Source of the DNA: Prevotella sp. UBA2850 | GTDB taxonomy: Bacteria > Bacteroidota > Bacteroidia > Bacteroidales > Bacteroidaceae | Length of the DNA: 43,818 bases | NCBI GenBank assembly: GCA_002350805.1 | Contig: DEFO01000044.1 | Location: forward strand, 1-43,818 | Reading direction: 5' to 3' | Shown here: piece after piece, positions 32,734 to 41,490 of the stretch | How the letters are laid out: each line of letters begins with the position of its first letter | Numbering within the stretch: position 1 is the first letter of the stretch | Notes under the pieces: generated by a model | Database searches by the model: none | What the model saw: only the letters and a program-made list of their open reading frames with translations | Told to the model about the DNA's origin: nothing | Program-made: the position numbers and the translations under genes

Positions 32734-34356
32734 ATGAATACAATATATAGTTCTGTTAGAAAATTGATGTGTTCTGCACTTGCTGTCATGGGTGTTGTAC
32801 TCATCTCCTCATGCGGGGATTTCCTGGAAGAGTACTCTACCGACCAGCGCTATTGTGAGGACGCACAAGACTTGGAAGACCTCATGATCGGCGAGGCTTT
32901 CCTGCCGACCAACAACCTGAGCACTTACTCTCCCGGATCACTCTCTCCGGAGAATATGAATACCTACAATATGGCCTATATCCACGTGCTGGACGACGAC
33001 GCCGACGTGCTCATGCTCAACAACTATGTGCAGTCGTCGAGCACTTGTTCCCCGCTGCATGTGCTCGGAGCCATGTACCGTTGGGCAGCTGATCCAAATA
33101 TGGATGACCTGAATAAGAAATGGACCGATGGCTCATGGGCAAATATCTATAAGCGCATCGGTGCGATCAATGCCATTATCTTCCAGTCAGAAAAGATTCA
33201 ACCCAAGAATGATGCTGATGAGAAACTGATGGCACATGTTGCCGGAGAGGCTCATTTCCTGCGTGCCTTCTATTACCTGCAACTGGCCAATGTGTATGGT
33301 CTGCCATACGCCAAGGCAACGGCTAACACCGATCTCTGCGTGCCGCTGAAGATCAGTGAGACGATAGAAGACCGTTATTTCTCCCGTAATACCAATGCTG
33401 AGGTGTGGGGACAGATCGCTCAGGATCTCGATATCGCCGCCGAACTGCTGAAGGGCTACAACCCCGAGACAAAACTGCGTGCCGGATACTATGCCGTGAA
33501 GGCTCTGCAGACTCGTGTAGCCCTCTATATGGAAGATTATGAGAAGGTACTTGAGTGTGCATCTGTCTTCGATACTCCCGTTTCTCCATATGCACTCACC
33601 GACCTGAACAGTCATGTCATGGGAGAGAATATTCTTTGCAAGTCATCCAAGGATGTGATCTTCACCATGAGTCAGAACGAGATACCTTGTATCTTTGCTA
33701 ATGAGGGTACTGCCTACGACAGCAACTGGATGCCCTATCCTGTAGCATCTTGTTTCAAGGCATCGGACGACCTTCTTGAGAAATTCGAGAACAGCGACCT
33801 GCGATTGACTCATTATTTCCGTCATACCGAAACAACCAATTCCGTGATGCCCGACAAGTACAAGACTTGGGCTACCTATAATGACAAAGAATGTGTTTCT
33901 GCCATGTTCCTGCTCAGACTGGCAGAGGTGGTGCTGAACAAGGCTGAGGCACAGGTGATGCTCGGAAAGAACAGTGAGGCAGCACAAACCATCAACGCCC
34001 TGAGAGCCAAGCGCTTTGCCTCAGCCAGTCCGGCACCCGCCGATGGAAACCAACTTGTGAACTTCATCCGTGATGAGCGCCGTCGTGAGTTGTGCTTCGA
34101 GGGACACCGTTGGTTTGATCTCCGTCGCTATGCGGTCAATTCGAAGTATCCGCTTTCTTCTGACTACACCATCACTCACCCGGCCTACGCCTACAACGAG
34201 TCGAAGGGTACTGCCGAGCAGGTGGGATACTACGTGCTGGAGTCCTATCAGAAAGATCAGGCAGCATGGGTAATACCCGTTCCTGATGAGACGATCAATT
34301 TCAACAGAGGTGAGATAACGAACCTTTTGCGTAAGACAAGAGACATGAAACACTAA
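32734..34356 (+). CDS. SusD-like outer membrane lipoprotein
   Basis: This 540-residue RagB/SusD protein has a lipobox ending in I-S-S-C-G-D (Cys27). The TPR region has AHVAGEAHFLRAFYYLQLANVYGLPY, and the C-terminal part has FLLRLAEVVLNKAEAQVMLGKN and ERRRELCFEGHRWFDLRRY. The last residues do not show the usual N-P-G-W ending (it ends RKTRDMKH). It should be the lid of the receptor encoded 27 bases upstream. At 540 residues it is shorter than the two xylan SusD proteins, as is common for SusD proteins that serve peptide-type receptors, although length alone does not prove the substrate. Confidence 0.94.
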   Translation: MNTIYSSVRKLMCSALAVMGVVLISSCGDFLEEYSTDQRYCEDAQDLEDLMIGEAFLPTNNLSTYSPGSLSPENMNTYNMAYIHVLDDDADVLMLNNYVQSSSTCSPLHVLGAMYRWAADPNMDDLNKKWTDGSWANIYKRIGAINAIIFQSEKIQPKNDADEKLMAHVAGEAHFLRAFYYLQLANVYGLPYAKATANTDLCVPLKISETIEDRYFSRNTNAEVWGQIAQDLDIAAELLKGYNPETKLRAGYYAVKALQTRVALYMEDYEKVLECASVFDTPVSPYALTDLNSHVMGENILCKSSKDVIFTMSQNEIPCIFANEGTAYDSNWMPYPVASCFKASDDLLEKFENSDLRLTHYFRHTETTNSVMPDKYKTWATYNDKECVSAMFLLRLAEVVLNKAEAQVMLGKNSEAAQTINALRAKRFASASPAPADGNQLVNFIRDERRRELCFEGHRWFDLRRYAVNSKYPLSSDYTITHPAYAYNESKGTAEQVGYYVLESYQKDQAAWVIPVPDETINFNRGEITNLLRKTRDMKH

Positions 34357-34370
34357 TCACACTATAAGCA

Positions 34371-35333
34371 ATGAAAAAGACTAATTATATATCCAGAACA
34401 GTATATCATGTACTGATGGTGCTTCCGCTGTTAGCCCTGACACTGCTGACCGCCTGCAGCGAAGACGAGACAACCTTCCCGGACTATGAGAAAGACTGGT
34501 TCCAACTGGAAGACAGTTCTGATCCCGCACAGCATGCTGCCTATGAGTTCTTCAAGCAGTATGGCATTCCTATATTCTTCAATGATACCATCGGCACACA
34601 ACAGCGTGTGGATGTCTTCGGAAATGAATACACCTTCTACAAGACGCTGACACTCAATGCTGCCATCGGTGGCGGACAGTCATCCTACGGTGATGCTTTC
34701 TACAATACATTCACCTATGCTGACCGTTCGGTCATCCCTGATGCTATCCAGTATCTTCGTACACAACTGATGCCTACCATCCCTACATTCCTCCATATCC
34801 ACAGTATCTTGTTGGTGGAAGCCATCAACGGCTCTTCTGATGATGTGTATGTGGGTCTTAACACCTTGGTGATCACCAAGGCATCGCTCTTGGCAAGCTA
34901 TCAGGCTGATCAGACCAAGAAACTGCGCGCCGTCGTCTTGCGCTCCTTCATAGGAAAGAAGTTGACCGGCGATATCAACTACGAGGAAGGATTAAAACGC
35001 TTCTATAGTGTGTCACGTGCCATCTATGAGGCTCACGATGTGTATAACTACTCAACGTGGTATTTCAACGCTAACAATATGCCTGGTTGTCCTTTCGATC
35101 CATACGATTGGTCGGTGCAGGCAAAGGACAAGATGCTTTGGGCAGGCTTCCTCGATGCAGCACCTCCTTACTACAACATGTCACCGACTGAGCAGGGCGA
35201 CGTCAACATGTTCACGGAGGCCTACTTCACCTATACCGATGAGGAGTTCCAAACCATGTATGGCGCTTATCCTCGTGTGATGGAGAAATGGTCGATTATC
35301 AAGCCGATGCTTGATGATATAATGAAACAATAA
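34371..35333 (+). CDS. lipoprotein resembling Mx1 zinc peptidases but without HExxH
   Basis: The 320-residue lipoprotein (lipobox L-T-A-C, Cys29, followed by S-E-D-E) has the layout of the 'putative zinc-binding metallopeptidase' (Peptidase_Mx1) lipoproteins often found behind SusCD pairs. The order of its conserved blocks matches, but where that family has H-E-F-A-H this protein has VVLRSFIGKKL (about residues 187-197). No other HExxH is present, so a zinc-dependent activity is unlikely. It may have become a binding protein that holds peptides or proteins at the surface. It sits 14 bases after the SusD gene and 13 before the thioredoxin gene, clearly in the operon. The family link is from memory of the pattern. 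Confidence 0.65.
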   Translation: MKKTNYISRTVYHVLMVLPLLALTLLTACSEDETTFPDYEKDWFQLEDSSDPAQHAAYEFFKQYGIPIFFNDTIGTQQRVDVFGNEYTFYKTLTLNAAIGGGQSSYGDAFYNTFTYADRSVIPDAIQYLRTQLMPTIPTFLHIHSILLVEAINGSSDDVYVGLNTLVITKASLLASYQADQTKKLRAVVLRSFIGKKLTGDINYEEGLKRFYSVSRAIYEAHDVYNYSTWYFNANNMPGCPFDPYDWSVQAKDKMLWAGFLDAAPPYYNMSPTEQGDVNMFTEAYFTYTDEEFQTMYGAYPRVMEKWSIIKPMLDDIMKQ

Positions 35334-35346
35334 TATAATTAAATAA

Positions 35347-36711
35347 ATGAAACGATTAAAATTCTTATCCCTGTCACTGTTGCTGATGACGGCAACAGTG
35401 GCAGTTGCCCAGAACACTATTATCAAGGGTTCATTCAAGAAAGCGGGTATTCAGAATATGATGGCCAAAGAGATCTATGTCGGGACGGCAGAGAACGGCA
35501 ATCTCAAACAAGTGTTGGCAAACATCCTCAAACCGGAAAACTACGCTTTCCAGTTTGGTGTTGACAACACCACAGGTATCTTCGACAAAATCGTATTCAT
35601 CGGTTCACAAGGAGAGTATTATCCTCTCTATGTGGGAAAGAATGAGACGATCGAGATCAATGTTGAAAGAGGATGTGGCGTGCTGAGCGGTAAGATCGGC
35701 AAGGAGAATAAACTATTTGCTAAGTGGATATCCATCGTGACTCCACTCCGTCAACTCGTCTATACCAGTGAAGGTCGTGGAAAACCCGTTGAGCAATTCC
35801 ACCAGACCGTTACGAAAGCCACAGAGGAGACTGAGGCACTCCTGGCAAAGATCAATACGGGTAATCGTCAGTTTGATCAAGATGCCAAGCAGGTTCTCCG
35901 TTATCTGACCATGCTCGATGTGCTCCACATCTTTGATCAGGGTATCTGTTTCAATACACAAGCAGATTATCCCCAATACATCCAACATATCTTCAGCAAT
36001 GATATGTTTAAGGATATGAGCGTGATGCAATACTCACCGGTAGCCTTCGACCTGCTGATGCTCTACGGATTTGGAAAACATATCATCTACAACAATCAGG
36101 CAGGTGGTTCTGCAGAATTTGTCAGCGAGGATATCTCTTGTCGGGAGTTGCGCTCTCAGTTTATCATCAATGCGGTAGAGCGCGGCATGATCTGGGATCT
36201 GAAAGCCTTCGACGAGAAACACGGATCGGATGTGCTGCCGGCACAACGTAAGCAGTACGAACAACTGCTGCGCCGTATCAGTGTCAATAAAGAAGGTGAG
36301 GATTGGATAGACTTTACTTATCCCGACGTGACGGGAAAGATGCACTCTTTATCCGATTATAAAGGGAAGGTCGTCGTCGTTGATGTATGGGCGACCTGGT
36401 GTATGCCCTGTAAGGCAGAACTCCCGCATCTCGAGGCGCTGGAGCAGGATATGAAAGGCAAGGATGTCGTCTTTATCAGTCTGTCCATAGATACCGAGAA
36501 AGAGAAATGGGCACAGTTCATCAAGGAGAAGGCACTTGGTGGCGTACAACTGATTACCTATAATAAAGGTACAATCGTAGACGACTATGCCGTGGATGCA
36601 GTACCACGCTTCATGGTCTTCTCTAAGCAGGGTAAGACCGTCTCTACCAATGCTCCGCGTCCTTCCGAACCGGCATTGAAGGAGATGATTGAGAAGGCAA
36701 TGGAGAATTGA
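35347..36711 (+). CDS. TlpA-like exported thioredoxin
   Basis: The 454-residue protein has a type I signal peptide (cut after V-A-Q, about 21). An N-terminal beta domain of the DUF4369 kind (about 22-125) and a helical middle part (about 125-315) lead to a TlpA/AhpC-type thioredoxin domain (about 318-450), with the active site C-M-P-C (Cys352 and Cys355) in WATWCMPCKAELPHL and a cis-proline in AVPRFMVF. Such proteins reduce or exchange disulfides in the periplasm. In this operon it may open disulfide bonds in the imported substrate. The stop codon lies inside a seven-base repeat array that fills the gap to the next gene. Confidence 0.9.
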   Translation: MKRLKFLSLSLLLMTATVAVAQNTIIKGSFKKAGIQNMMAKEIYVGTAENGNLKQVLANILKPENYAFQFGVDNTTGIFDKIVFIGSQGEYYPLYVGKNETIEINVERGCGVLSGKIGKENKLFAKWISIVTPLRQLVYTSEGRGKPVEQFHQTVTKATEETEALLAKINTGNRQFDQDAKQVLRYLTMLDVLHIFDQGICFNTQADYPQYIQHIFSNDMFKDMSVMQYSPVAFDLLMLYGFGKHIIYNNQAGGSAEFVSEDISCRELRSQFIINAVERGMIWDLKAFDEKHGSDVLPAQRKQYEQLLRRISVNKEGEDWIDFTYPDVTGKMHSLSDYKGKVVVVDVWATWCMPCKAELPHLEALEQDMKGKDVVFISLSIDTEKEKWAQFIKEKALGGVQLITYNKGTIVDDYAVDAVPRFMVFSKQGKTVSTNAPRPSEPALKEMIEKAMEN

Positions 36712-36737
36712 TAATGGATAATTGTAAATTGAAAATT
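36703..36737. repeat. seven-base repeat array overlapping a stop codon
   Basis: Five units run in a row: GAGAATT, GATAATG, GATAATT, GTAAATT, GAAAATT. The first two include the final codons and TGA of the TlpA-like gene, and the array ends just before the start of the next gene. Confidence 0.75.
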
Positions 36738-36743
36738 GTTAAG

Positions 36744-37826
36744 ATGAAAAATATTTGTATTTCATTACTCCTTCTTTTCATGTTGCCACTCCAGGGTATG
36801 GCGGCTGATGGCGTGGTGTTCCGCAACCTGAAATTTGCCGATGCCCTGAAAGCCGCCAAGGCAGAGAAGAAAAAGGTGTTCCTGGATTGCTATACGTCAT
36901 GGTGCGTGCCTTGTGCCATGATGGCTAAGGAGATATTTCCCCAGAAGGAATGTGGCGATATGATGAACGACAAGTTCGTGAATATCAAGATCGACATGGA
37001 GAAGGGGGAGGGTGTAGAACTCGCCAAGAAGTTGGACATCAGATCTTATCCCACATTCATCATCTTCAATGCCGACGGTACGGAGGTCAACCGTATCGTG
37101 GGTGGATCAGCAACAGCCAGTGAATTCGTTACGAAGTTGGAGGAGGCGTTGGATCCGGTCAACTCTCTGACCGCCTTACAGAAAACCTATGCAGAGACTC
37201 ATGACTTCATGACAGGTATGAAACTGGTGGAGACCATGATGGCGAATAGTATGGATATACGTGCTACCCTGCGTGAGGTGTTCGATAACGGTCATGAGTA
37301 TGAGCGCTATCAGGACCGGGTGCTGATGTATGCCCTCTCTGCTGCCGACTATCGTGATCCCCTCTTTGATCATCTCATGGAGTATAAGCCCTATTTTGAC
37401 CGTGCCAATGGCAGTGAACGGATCAACAGGATGATATTCGATAATTTCCGTAGTGGCATGTATCTTGTCTGCGATGGTCGTAAACATGATTACACCGTGG
37501 AGGATGTCCGCAAGGCCGTGATGCTGACCAGTATGCTGCATATGCCTACCGATGATCCTCAGGTGCATCTCGTACATATCGCCTTGTATGTCATTCAGGA
37601 AGACTGGGATGGTATGCTGGATTACTACACTCGTTTTGTGGCTCCGCTTCCAGGTAATAATTCGTTCAAAGGAATCGTCGATGGATTACTCTCTAGTAAT
37701 GCAAAGAAGATGAACCCCGAACAGCGTGCCAAGGCCAGGAAATATTTTGAGGACAATGCCAAAAGACTCAAATATGAGGGTTCGATGGCAGAAAACGCTA
37801 TGAATGTAATTGATAACATCAAATGA
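36744..37826 (+). CDS. exported thioredoxin-family protein
   Basis: This 360-residue protein has a signal peptide (cut near G-M-A-A, about 21) and a thioredoxin domain at about 25-140 with active site C-V-P-C (Cys54 and Cys57) in CYTSWCVPCAMM and a cis-proline in RSYPTFIIFNADG. It resembles DsbD-gamma or thioredoxin_7 proteins. The remaining 220 residues are helical and not recognised. The ATG at 36744 was chosen because the signal peptide starts there; an upstream ATG at 36708 would add a stretch coded by repeats. Its stop codon overlaps the start of the next gene (ATGA), so the two are translationally coupled. Two thioredoxins in one operon suggest that disulfide chemistry is central to the locus. 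Confidence 0.88.
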   Translation: MKNICISLLLLFMLPLQGMAADGVVFRNLKFADALKAAKAEKKKVFLDCYTSWCVPCAMMAKEIFPQKECGDMMNDKFVNIKIDMEKGEGVELAKKLDIRSYPTFIIFNADGTEVNRIVGGSATASEFVTKLEEALDPVNSLTALQKTYAETHDFMTGMKLVETMMANSMDIRATLREVFDNGHEYERYQDRVLMYALSAADYRDPLFDHLMEYKPYFDRANGSERINRMIFDNFRSGMYLVCDGRKHDYTVEDVRKAVMLTSMLHMPTDDPQVHLVHIALYVIQEDWDGMLDYYTRFVAPLPGNNSFKGIVDGLLSSNAKKMNPEQRAKARKYFEDNAKRLKYEGSMAENAMNVIDNIK

Positions 37827-40800
37827 TAAGAACACTATTATCTTTTCTATTTGCTATCAGCTGTTTGGATGTCTGTGCACAAGATAGTGACGTCCTGCTT
37901 CAGACGCTTAAGGCTGAGCTGAACCGTGAGTACCAGCAGTTGAGACAGCAGCCGGTGAAACCTTATTTCATGTCGCTGCGAGTGAACGACTTCCGACGGG
38001 TGAACATCCAGAGCAACATGGGTGTGACAGTGACCGAGGACACGCAGGAGGGGCGGACGCTGACGCCGCAGATCAGAGTGGGAAACCCACGGCTCGACAA
38101 TTTCAAACTGACCACCCAGGGTGCTGCCAACAGCCAGGGACGCGACGTGGCTCCATGGGTGCTGCCCATGAACGACAGCGACGTCGATGGCCTGCGGGCC
38201 GGCATCTGGAGTGAGGTGCGCCGCCGTTACGATTTTGCCGTGAACGTCTATCGCGAGACGCAGGCGAAAGTATCTACCAATGTGGCCGATGAGGACACCG
38301 CAGCTTGTTTCTCCAAGGCTCCCGTGGAACAGTATTACGAGCAGCCGCTGACAGCTGAACAGAAGAAGATCGACCTTGACGCATGGCGCACCCGTCTGAA
38401 CAAGATCAGCGCCGTGATGGCGGCTTGCCCGGAACTACAGGGCGGAACGGCCTCGCTGAACTTCGATGTCACCCGCCAGTATATCGTCAACACCGAGGGT
38501 ACCTGCGTGGTGGAGAACAGAGTCGCTGCCCGTGTGATGCTCACCGCCCAGGGCATGGCCCCCGACGGCATGGTGCTGCCGGTGTCGTTCGACTACTATG
38601 CCACCAGCCTTGACCGTCTGCCCGACACCGACGTGATGATGGCCAAGGCCCAAGAACTCGTACAGCGTGTCACAGCGCTGATGAAGGCACCCGTCGCCAA
38701 TCCCTATACCGGCCCCGCCATTCTCTCAGGCCCCGCCAGCGGTGTGTTCTTCCATGAGATTTTCGGTCACCGCCTGGAGGCCCACCGCCTCAAGTCGGGC
38801 GGTGAGACCTTCCGCAACATGGTCGGTAAGAATGTGCTGCCAGCCGATTTCAGCGTATTCTGCGACCCCAGTCTTGCCGAATACCAGGGCAAGCAGCTCA
38901 ACGGCCATTACCACTACGACTCTGAGGGCGTTCGCTCGCGCCGGGTGGACAACATCAAGAATGGCGTACTCAACGAGTTCCTGCTGAGCCGCGTGCCTAT
39001 GGACGGCTTCCCGCAGAGCAATGGACACGGACGGGCATCCGACGGCCATGATGCCGTTTCGCGCCAGTCGAACCTCATCGTCGAGACTTCTGCCCCGCAG
39101 ACCGAGGAGACCTTGCGCAAGATGCTGCGCGCAGAGGCTAAGAAACAAGGCAAGGAATATGGTTATTATTTCCTGACGGTGACTGGTGGCTTCACTACGA
39201 CCGGACAGGGAAATACCATGAACTCATTCAATGTGTCGCCGGTGGAGGTGTTCCGTGTGTATGTGGATGGACGTCCTGATGAACTGGTGCGTGGTGTTGA
39301 TCTGATAGGCACGCCGCTGTCTATGTTCTCACATATCGCTGCCGCAGGAAATGAACCGACACTCTTTACCGGTTCTTGCGGGGCTGAGTCGGGATGGGTG
39401 CCCGTAGCATGCGTATCTCCGCAGATCTATGTCACACAGATAGAGACGCAGCGCCGCAAGAAGGCACAACAGACACCGCAGATACTGGCTGCTCCAGATA
39501 ACAGTCTGTCGCCAACGAGTGATCTCAAGGAGGTGATGAAGAAAGAGGTAAGCCGCGCCGCCGATGAGTTGAATATCCGTGGCGCCATGCAACCGCTGTT
39601 GGTTTCATCTATCGCCAATACCTCCCGTACGGCACATATCGTAGGAGAACTGGGTGGTATCTCCATGAATTATCTCTCTCCCTGGACGACAACGATCGGA
39701 TCGGAAGTGACCATCGGCGATATCAAACAGTCGAGTAAGGTTGAGGCTGATCGTTACTTCTCTCAGGTAGCTTGTGTCGGTGAGAAGGTTGACGCTAATG
39801 CCGTGAGACGTGCCATATGGAATACTACAGACAATTCGTATAAGGATGCGCTCAATATCTATGCGCAGAAACAGAATTATTACACGCAGCATCCGTTGCC
39901 GCTCGAATATGCTAATACCAACGACCTGATACTGCCCGCTGCCACATCTGCTCAAGAGCGCATAACAGCCGATATTCAGGATATTGACATGAAACAGTTG
40001 GGTAGTCTTGTCGTTGAACTGTCATCGGTATTTAAGAACTATCCCCATCTCTATGATACATCCGTATCTTTCGATGTCGCACAGATGAATACGTTGCGCA
40101 TCACCAATACGGGTCTTGAGGTGAATGATAGCCAACAAGTGTTGACCATGACCGTCGACGCAACGACGCAAAATGAGGATGGTACACCCTGGAATGACAA
40201 AATGGTATTGTCGTACCCGTTGCCTGACTTCTTGAAGAATAAGGGCAGTCTGGTAGATCGTATCAATACGTTTGCCAGTAATCTGATGGCTCTTCGTGAT
40301 GCTCCTGTGCTGGACGAGGAGTATAATGGTCCGGTAATGTTCGAGGAGATGGCATCTGTCTACTCGTTGAGCGACCCTGTCATTGCCGCCGTGTATGCCA
40401 GCCATTCGCTCCAGCCTGCCGACGATGACTTTGGCAAGAAGATAGGTCAGGACATCATCGACAAGCGAATCAGCGTTGTCAACTACAGCGACCGTAAGGA
40501 TTACAATGGCACACCGCTGATGGGTGCCTACAGCGTCGACGCTGACGGCATCGTTCCAGAGAAAGAACTGCTGCTGGTTGAGAATGGTGTACTCCGTGCG
40601 CAACTCAACAATCTGCGTCCCACACCGTTTACCAAGAACAGCACGGGCAGTTATCGCTTTACCATCAATTCCAGTGTGCCGACACCTGAAATCTCTATCG
40701 GGTCGTTGCACATCAAAGCTGCCAATGCCACAGCCGATGAGAAGATGGAGAAGACATTGCTGAAGAGTGCCAAGAAAGCAGGCCTGAAGAATGCCTATGT

Positions 40801-41083
40801 CGTCTCGCTGCCTGAGGGCTGCTCGCTGCTCCGCCTCTACCGTATAGACACGAAAACAGGACAACGCACCCTGTTGCGCACAGACAATATGGTTCAGTCA
40901 AAACAGTCTCAGCTGAAGGATCTCGTAGCCGTATCTGCCGCAGAAAAGGTCATCAATTCGGCTAATGGAACACAGAACAGCATCATTGCTCCTCGTGCTT
41001 TCATCGTTGCAGAGAGCAAGATCGCACGACCTGTTCTGCGTGCTGCCACCATGCCTGCCGTGTCGTATCCGCTGAAGAAATAA
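37823..41083 (+). CDS. exported TldD/TldE-type metalloprotease, both halves in one chain
   Basis: This 1086-residue protein has a signal peptide (cut after C-A-Q, about 20) and two TldD/PmbA-like halves. The first (about 25-560) has the zinc motif HEIFGH (His311, Glu312, His316) and Cys519 in GSCGAESG, where TldD has its third ligand. The second (about 700-1086) repeats the same fold marks (EEYNGPVMF for PYTGPAIL, then YSVDADGIVPEKELLLVENGVL) but has no HExxxH and no cysteine. In E. coli TldD (catalytic) and TldE (without zinc) are separate proteins of about 450-480 residues that form a dimer and degrade unfolded or modified peptides. Here they seem fused and sent to the periplasm. The gene overlaps the thioredoxin gene by four bases and is the last of the operon. 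GC content changes along the gene. Confidence 0.85.
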   Translation: MIRTLLSFLFAISCLDVCAQDSDVLLQTLKAELNREYQQLRQQPVKPYFMSLRVNDFRRVNIQSNMGVTVTEDTQEGRTLTPQIRVGNPRLDNFKLTTQGAANSQGRDVAPWVLPMNDSDVDGLRAGIWSEVRRRYDFAVNVYRETQAKVSTNVADEDTAACFSKAPVEQYYEQPLTAEQKKIDLDAWRTRLNKISAVMAACPELQGGTASLNFDVTRQYIVNTEGTCVVENRVAARVMLTAQGMAPDGMVLPVSFDYYATSLDRLPDTDVMMAKAQELVQRVTALMKAPVANPYTGPAILSGPASGVFFHEIFGHRLEAHRLKSGGETFRNMVGKNVLPADFSVFCDPSLAEYQGKQLNGHYHYDSEGVRSRRVDNIKNGVLNEFLLSRVPMDGFPQSNGHGRASDGHDAVSRQSNLIVETSAPQTEETLRKMLRAEAKKQGKEYGYYFLTVTGGFTTTGQGNTMNSFNVSPVEVFRVYVDGRPDELVRGVDLIGTPLSMFSHIAAAGNEPTLFTGSCGAESGWVPVACVSPQIYVTQIETQRRKKAQQTPQILAAPDNSLSPTSDLKEVMKKEVSRAADELNIRGAMQPLLVSSIANTSRTAHIVGELGGISMNYLSPWTTTIGSEVTIGDIKQSSKVEADRYFSQVACVGEKVDANAVRRAIWNTTDNSYKDALNIYAQKQNYYTQHPLPLEYANTNDLILPAATSAQERITADIQDIDMKQLGSLVVELSSVFKNYPHLYDTSVSFDVAQMNTLRITNTGLEVNDSQQVLTMTVDATTQNEDGTPWNDKMVLSYPLPDFLKNKGSLVDRINTFASNLMALRDAPVLDEEYNGPVMFEEMASVYSLSDPVIAAVYASHSLQPADDDFGKKIGQDIIDKRISVVNYSDRKDYNGTPLMGAYSVDADGIVPEKELLLVENGVLRAQLNNLRPTPFTKNSTGSYRFTINSSVPTPEISIGSLHIKAANATADEKMEKTLLKSAKKAGLKNAYVVSLPEGCSLLRLYRIDTKTGQRTLLRTDNMVQSKQSQLKDLVAVSAAEKVINSANGTQNSIIAPRAFIVAESKIARPVLRAATMPAVSYPLKK

Positions 41084-41100
41084 CACTGGATTTCAGAAAG

Positions 41101-41155
41101 AAAAGGTCTTAGTATTTACTAACTTCACAAAAAAGGTCTTAGTATTTACTAACTT
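41101..41155. repeat. 25-bp repeat pair with inner palindrome
   Basis: AAAAGGTCTTAGTATTTACTAACTT appears at 41101-41125 and again, without a mismatch, at 41131-41155. Each copy contains the 14-base palindrome TTAGTATTTACTAA. The pair lies between the TldD-type gene and its terminator and would be transcribed as the 3' end of the operon. Confidence 0.85.
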
Positions 41156-41164
41156 ACAAACATC

Positions 41165-41204
41165 AAAAGAGGGCATGCCACCAGTTGACATGCCCTCTTT
41201 TTTG
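41165..41204 (+). terminator. terminator of the second import locus
   Basis: AAAAGAGGGCATG (41165-41177) and CATGCCCTCTTTT (41189-41201) form a perfect 13-bp stem with an 11-base loop, and the T-run goes on to 41204. On the other strand four T follow, so it may also serve the converging peptidase gene. Confidence 0.92.
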
Positions 41205-41268
41205 GTGCCCGTCAGAGGAATTTTGCCTCCTCAAACTCGTCATTTTTCAATTAGATAATGAATTAGAC

Positions 41269-41354
41269 TCTAATTGATGCCTAATTAGCCTCTAATTAAT
41301 GCCTAATTAGAGTGTAATTGGTTAACTAATTACAACCCAATTAGGCATCAATTG
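41269..41354. repeat. 22-bp direct repeats plus 48-bp palindrome, copy C
   Basis: Two 22-bp units (41269-41290 and 41291-41312, TCTAATTRATGCCTAATTAG plus two bases) open a 48-bp palindrome at 41300-41347, exactly symmetric about GTTAAC (41321-41326); weaker pairing extends to 41293-41354. A worn unit may precede at about 41249-41266. It lies between two converging genes. Confidence 0.85.
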
Positions 41355-41361
41355 GAAATCT

Positions 41362-41473
41362 AGCTTGTTGACGCTCGCTGCTCCAATCATTCTCAATTGC
41401 CTTTGGCGATGATTGTCACGACTCGGTCAATCAAGCAAGCTTGTTGACGCTCGCTGCTCCAATCATTCTCAAT
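41362..41473. repeat. 36-bp exact direct repeat around 40 bases
   Basis: The 36 bases starting AGCTTGTTGACGCTCGC at 41362-41397 recur without a mismatch at 41438-41473. The 40 bases between contain ATGATTG, the complement of CAATCAT in the repeat. The second copy runs into a short seven-base array (CATTCTC, AATCCTC, AATTCTC, 41464-41484) next to the peptidase stop codon. Confidence 0.85.
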
Positions 41474-41490
41474 CCTCAATTCTCAATCTA

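Noticed and set aside
41362..41473. 36-bp repeat with a 40-base spacer as a minimal CRISPR array
   Set aside because: Repeat and spacer lengths would fit, but there are only two repeats, no leader, no cas genes in the window, and the second copy merges into a seven-base repeat.
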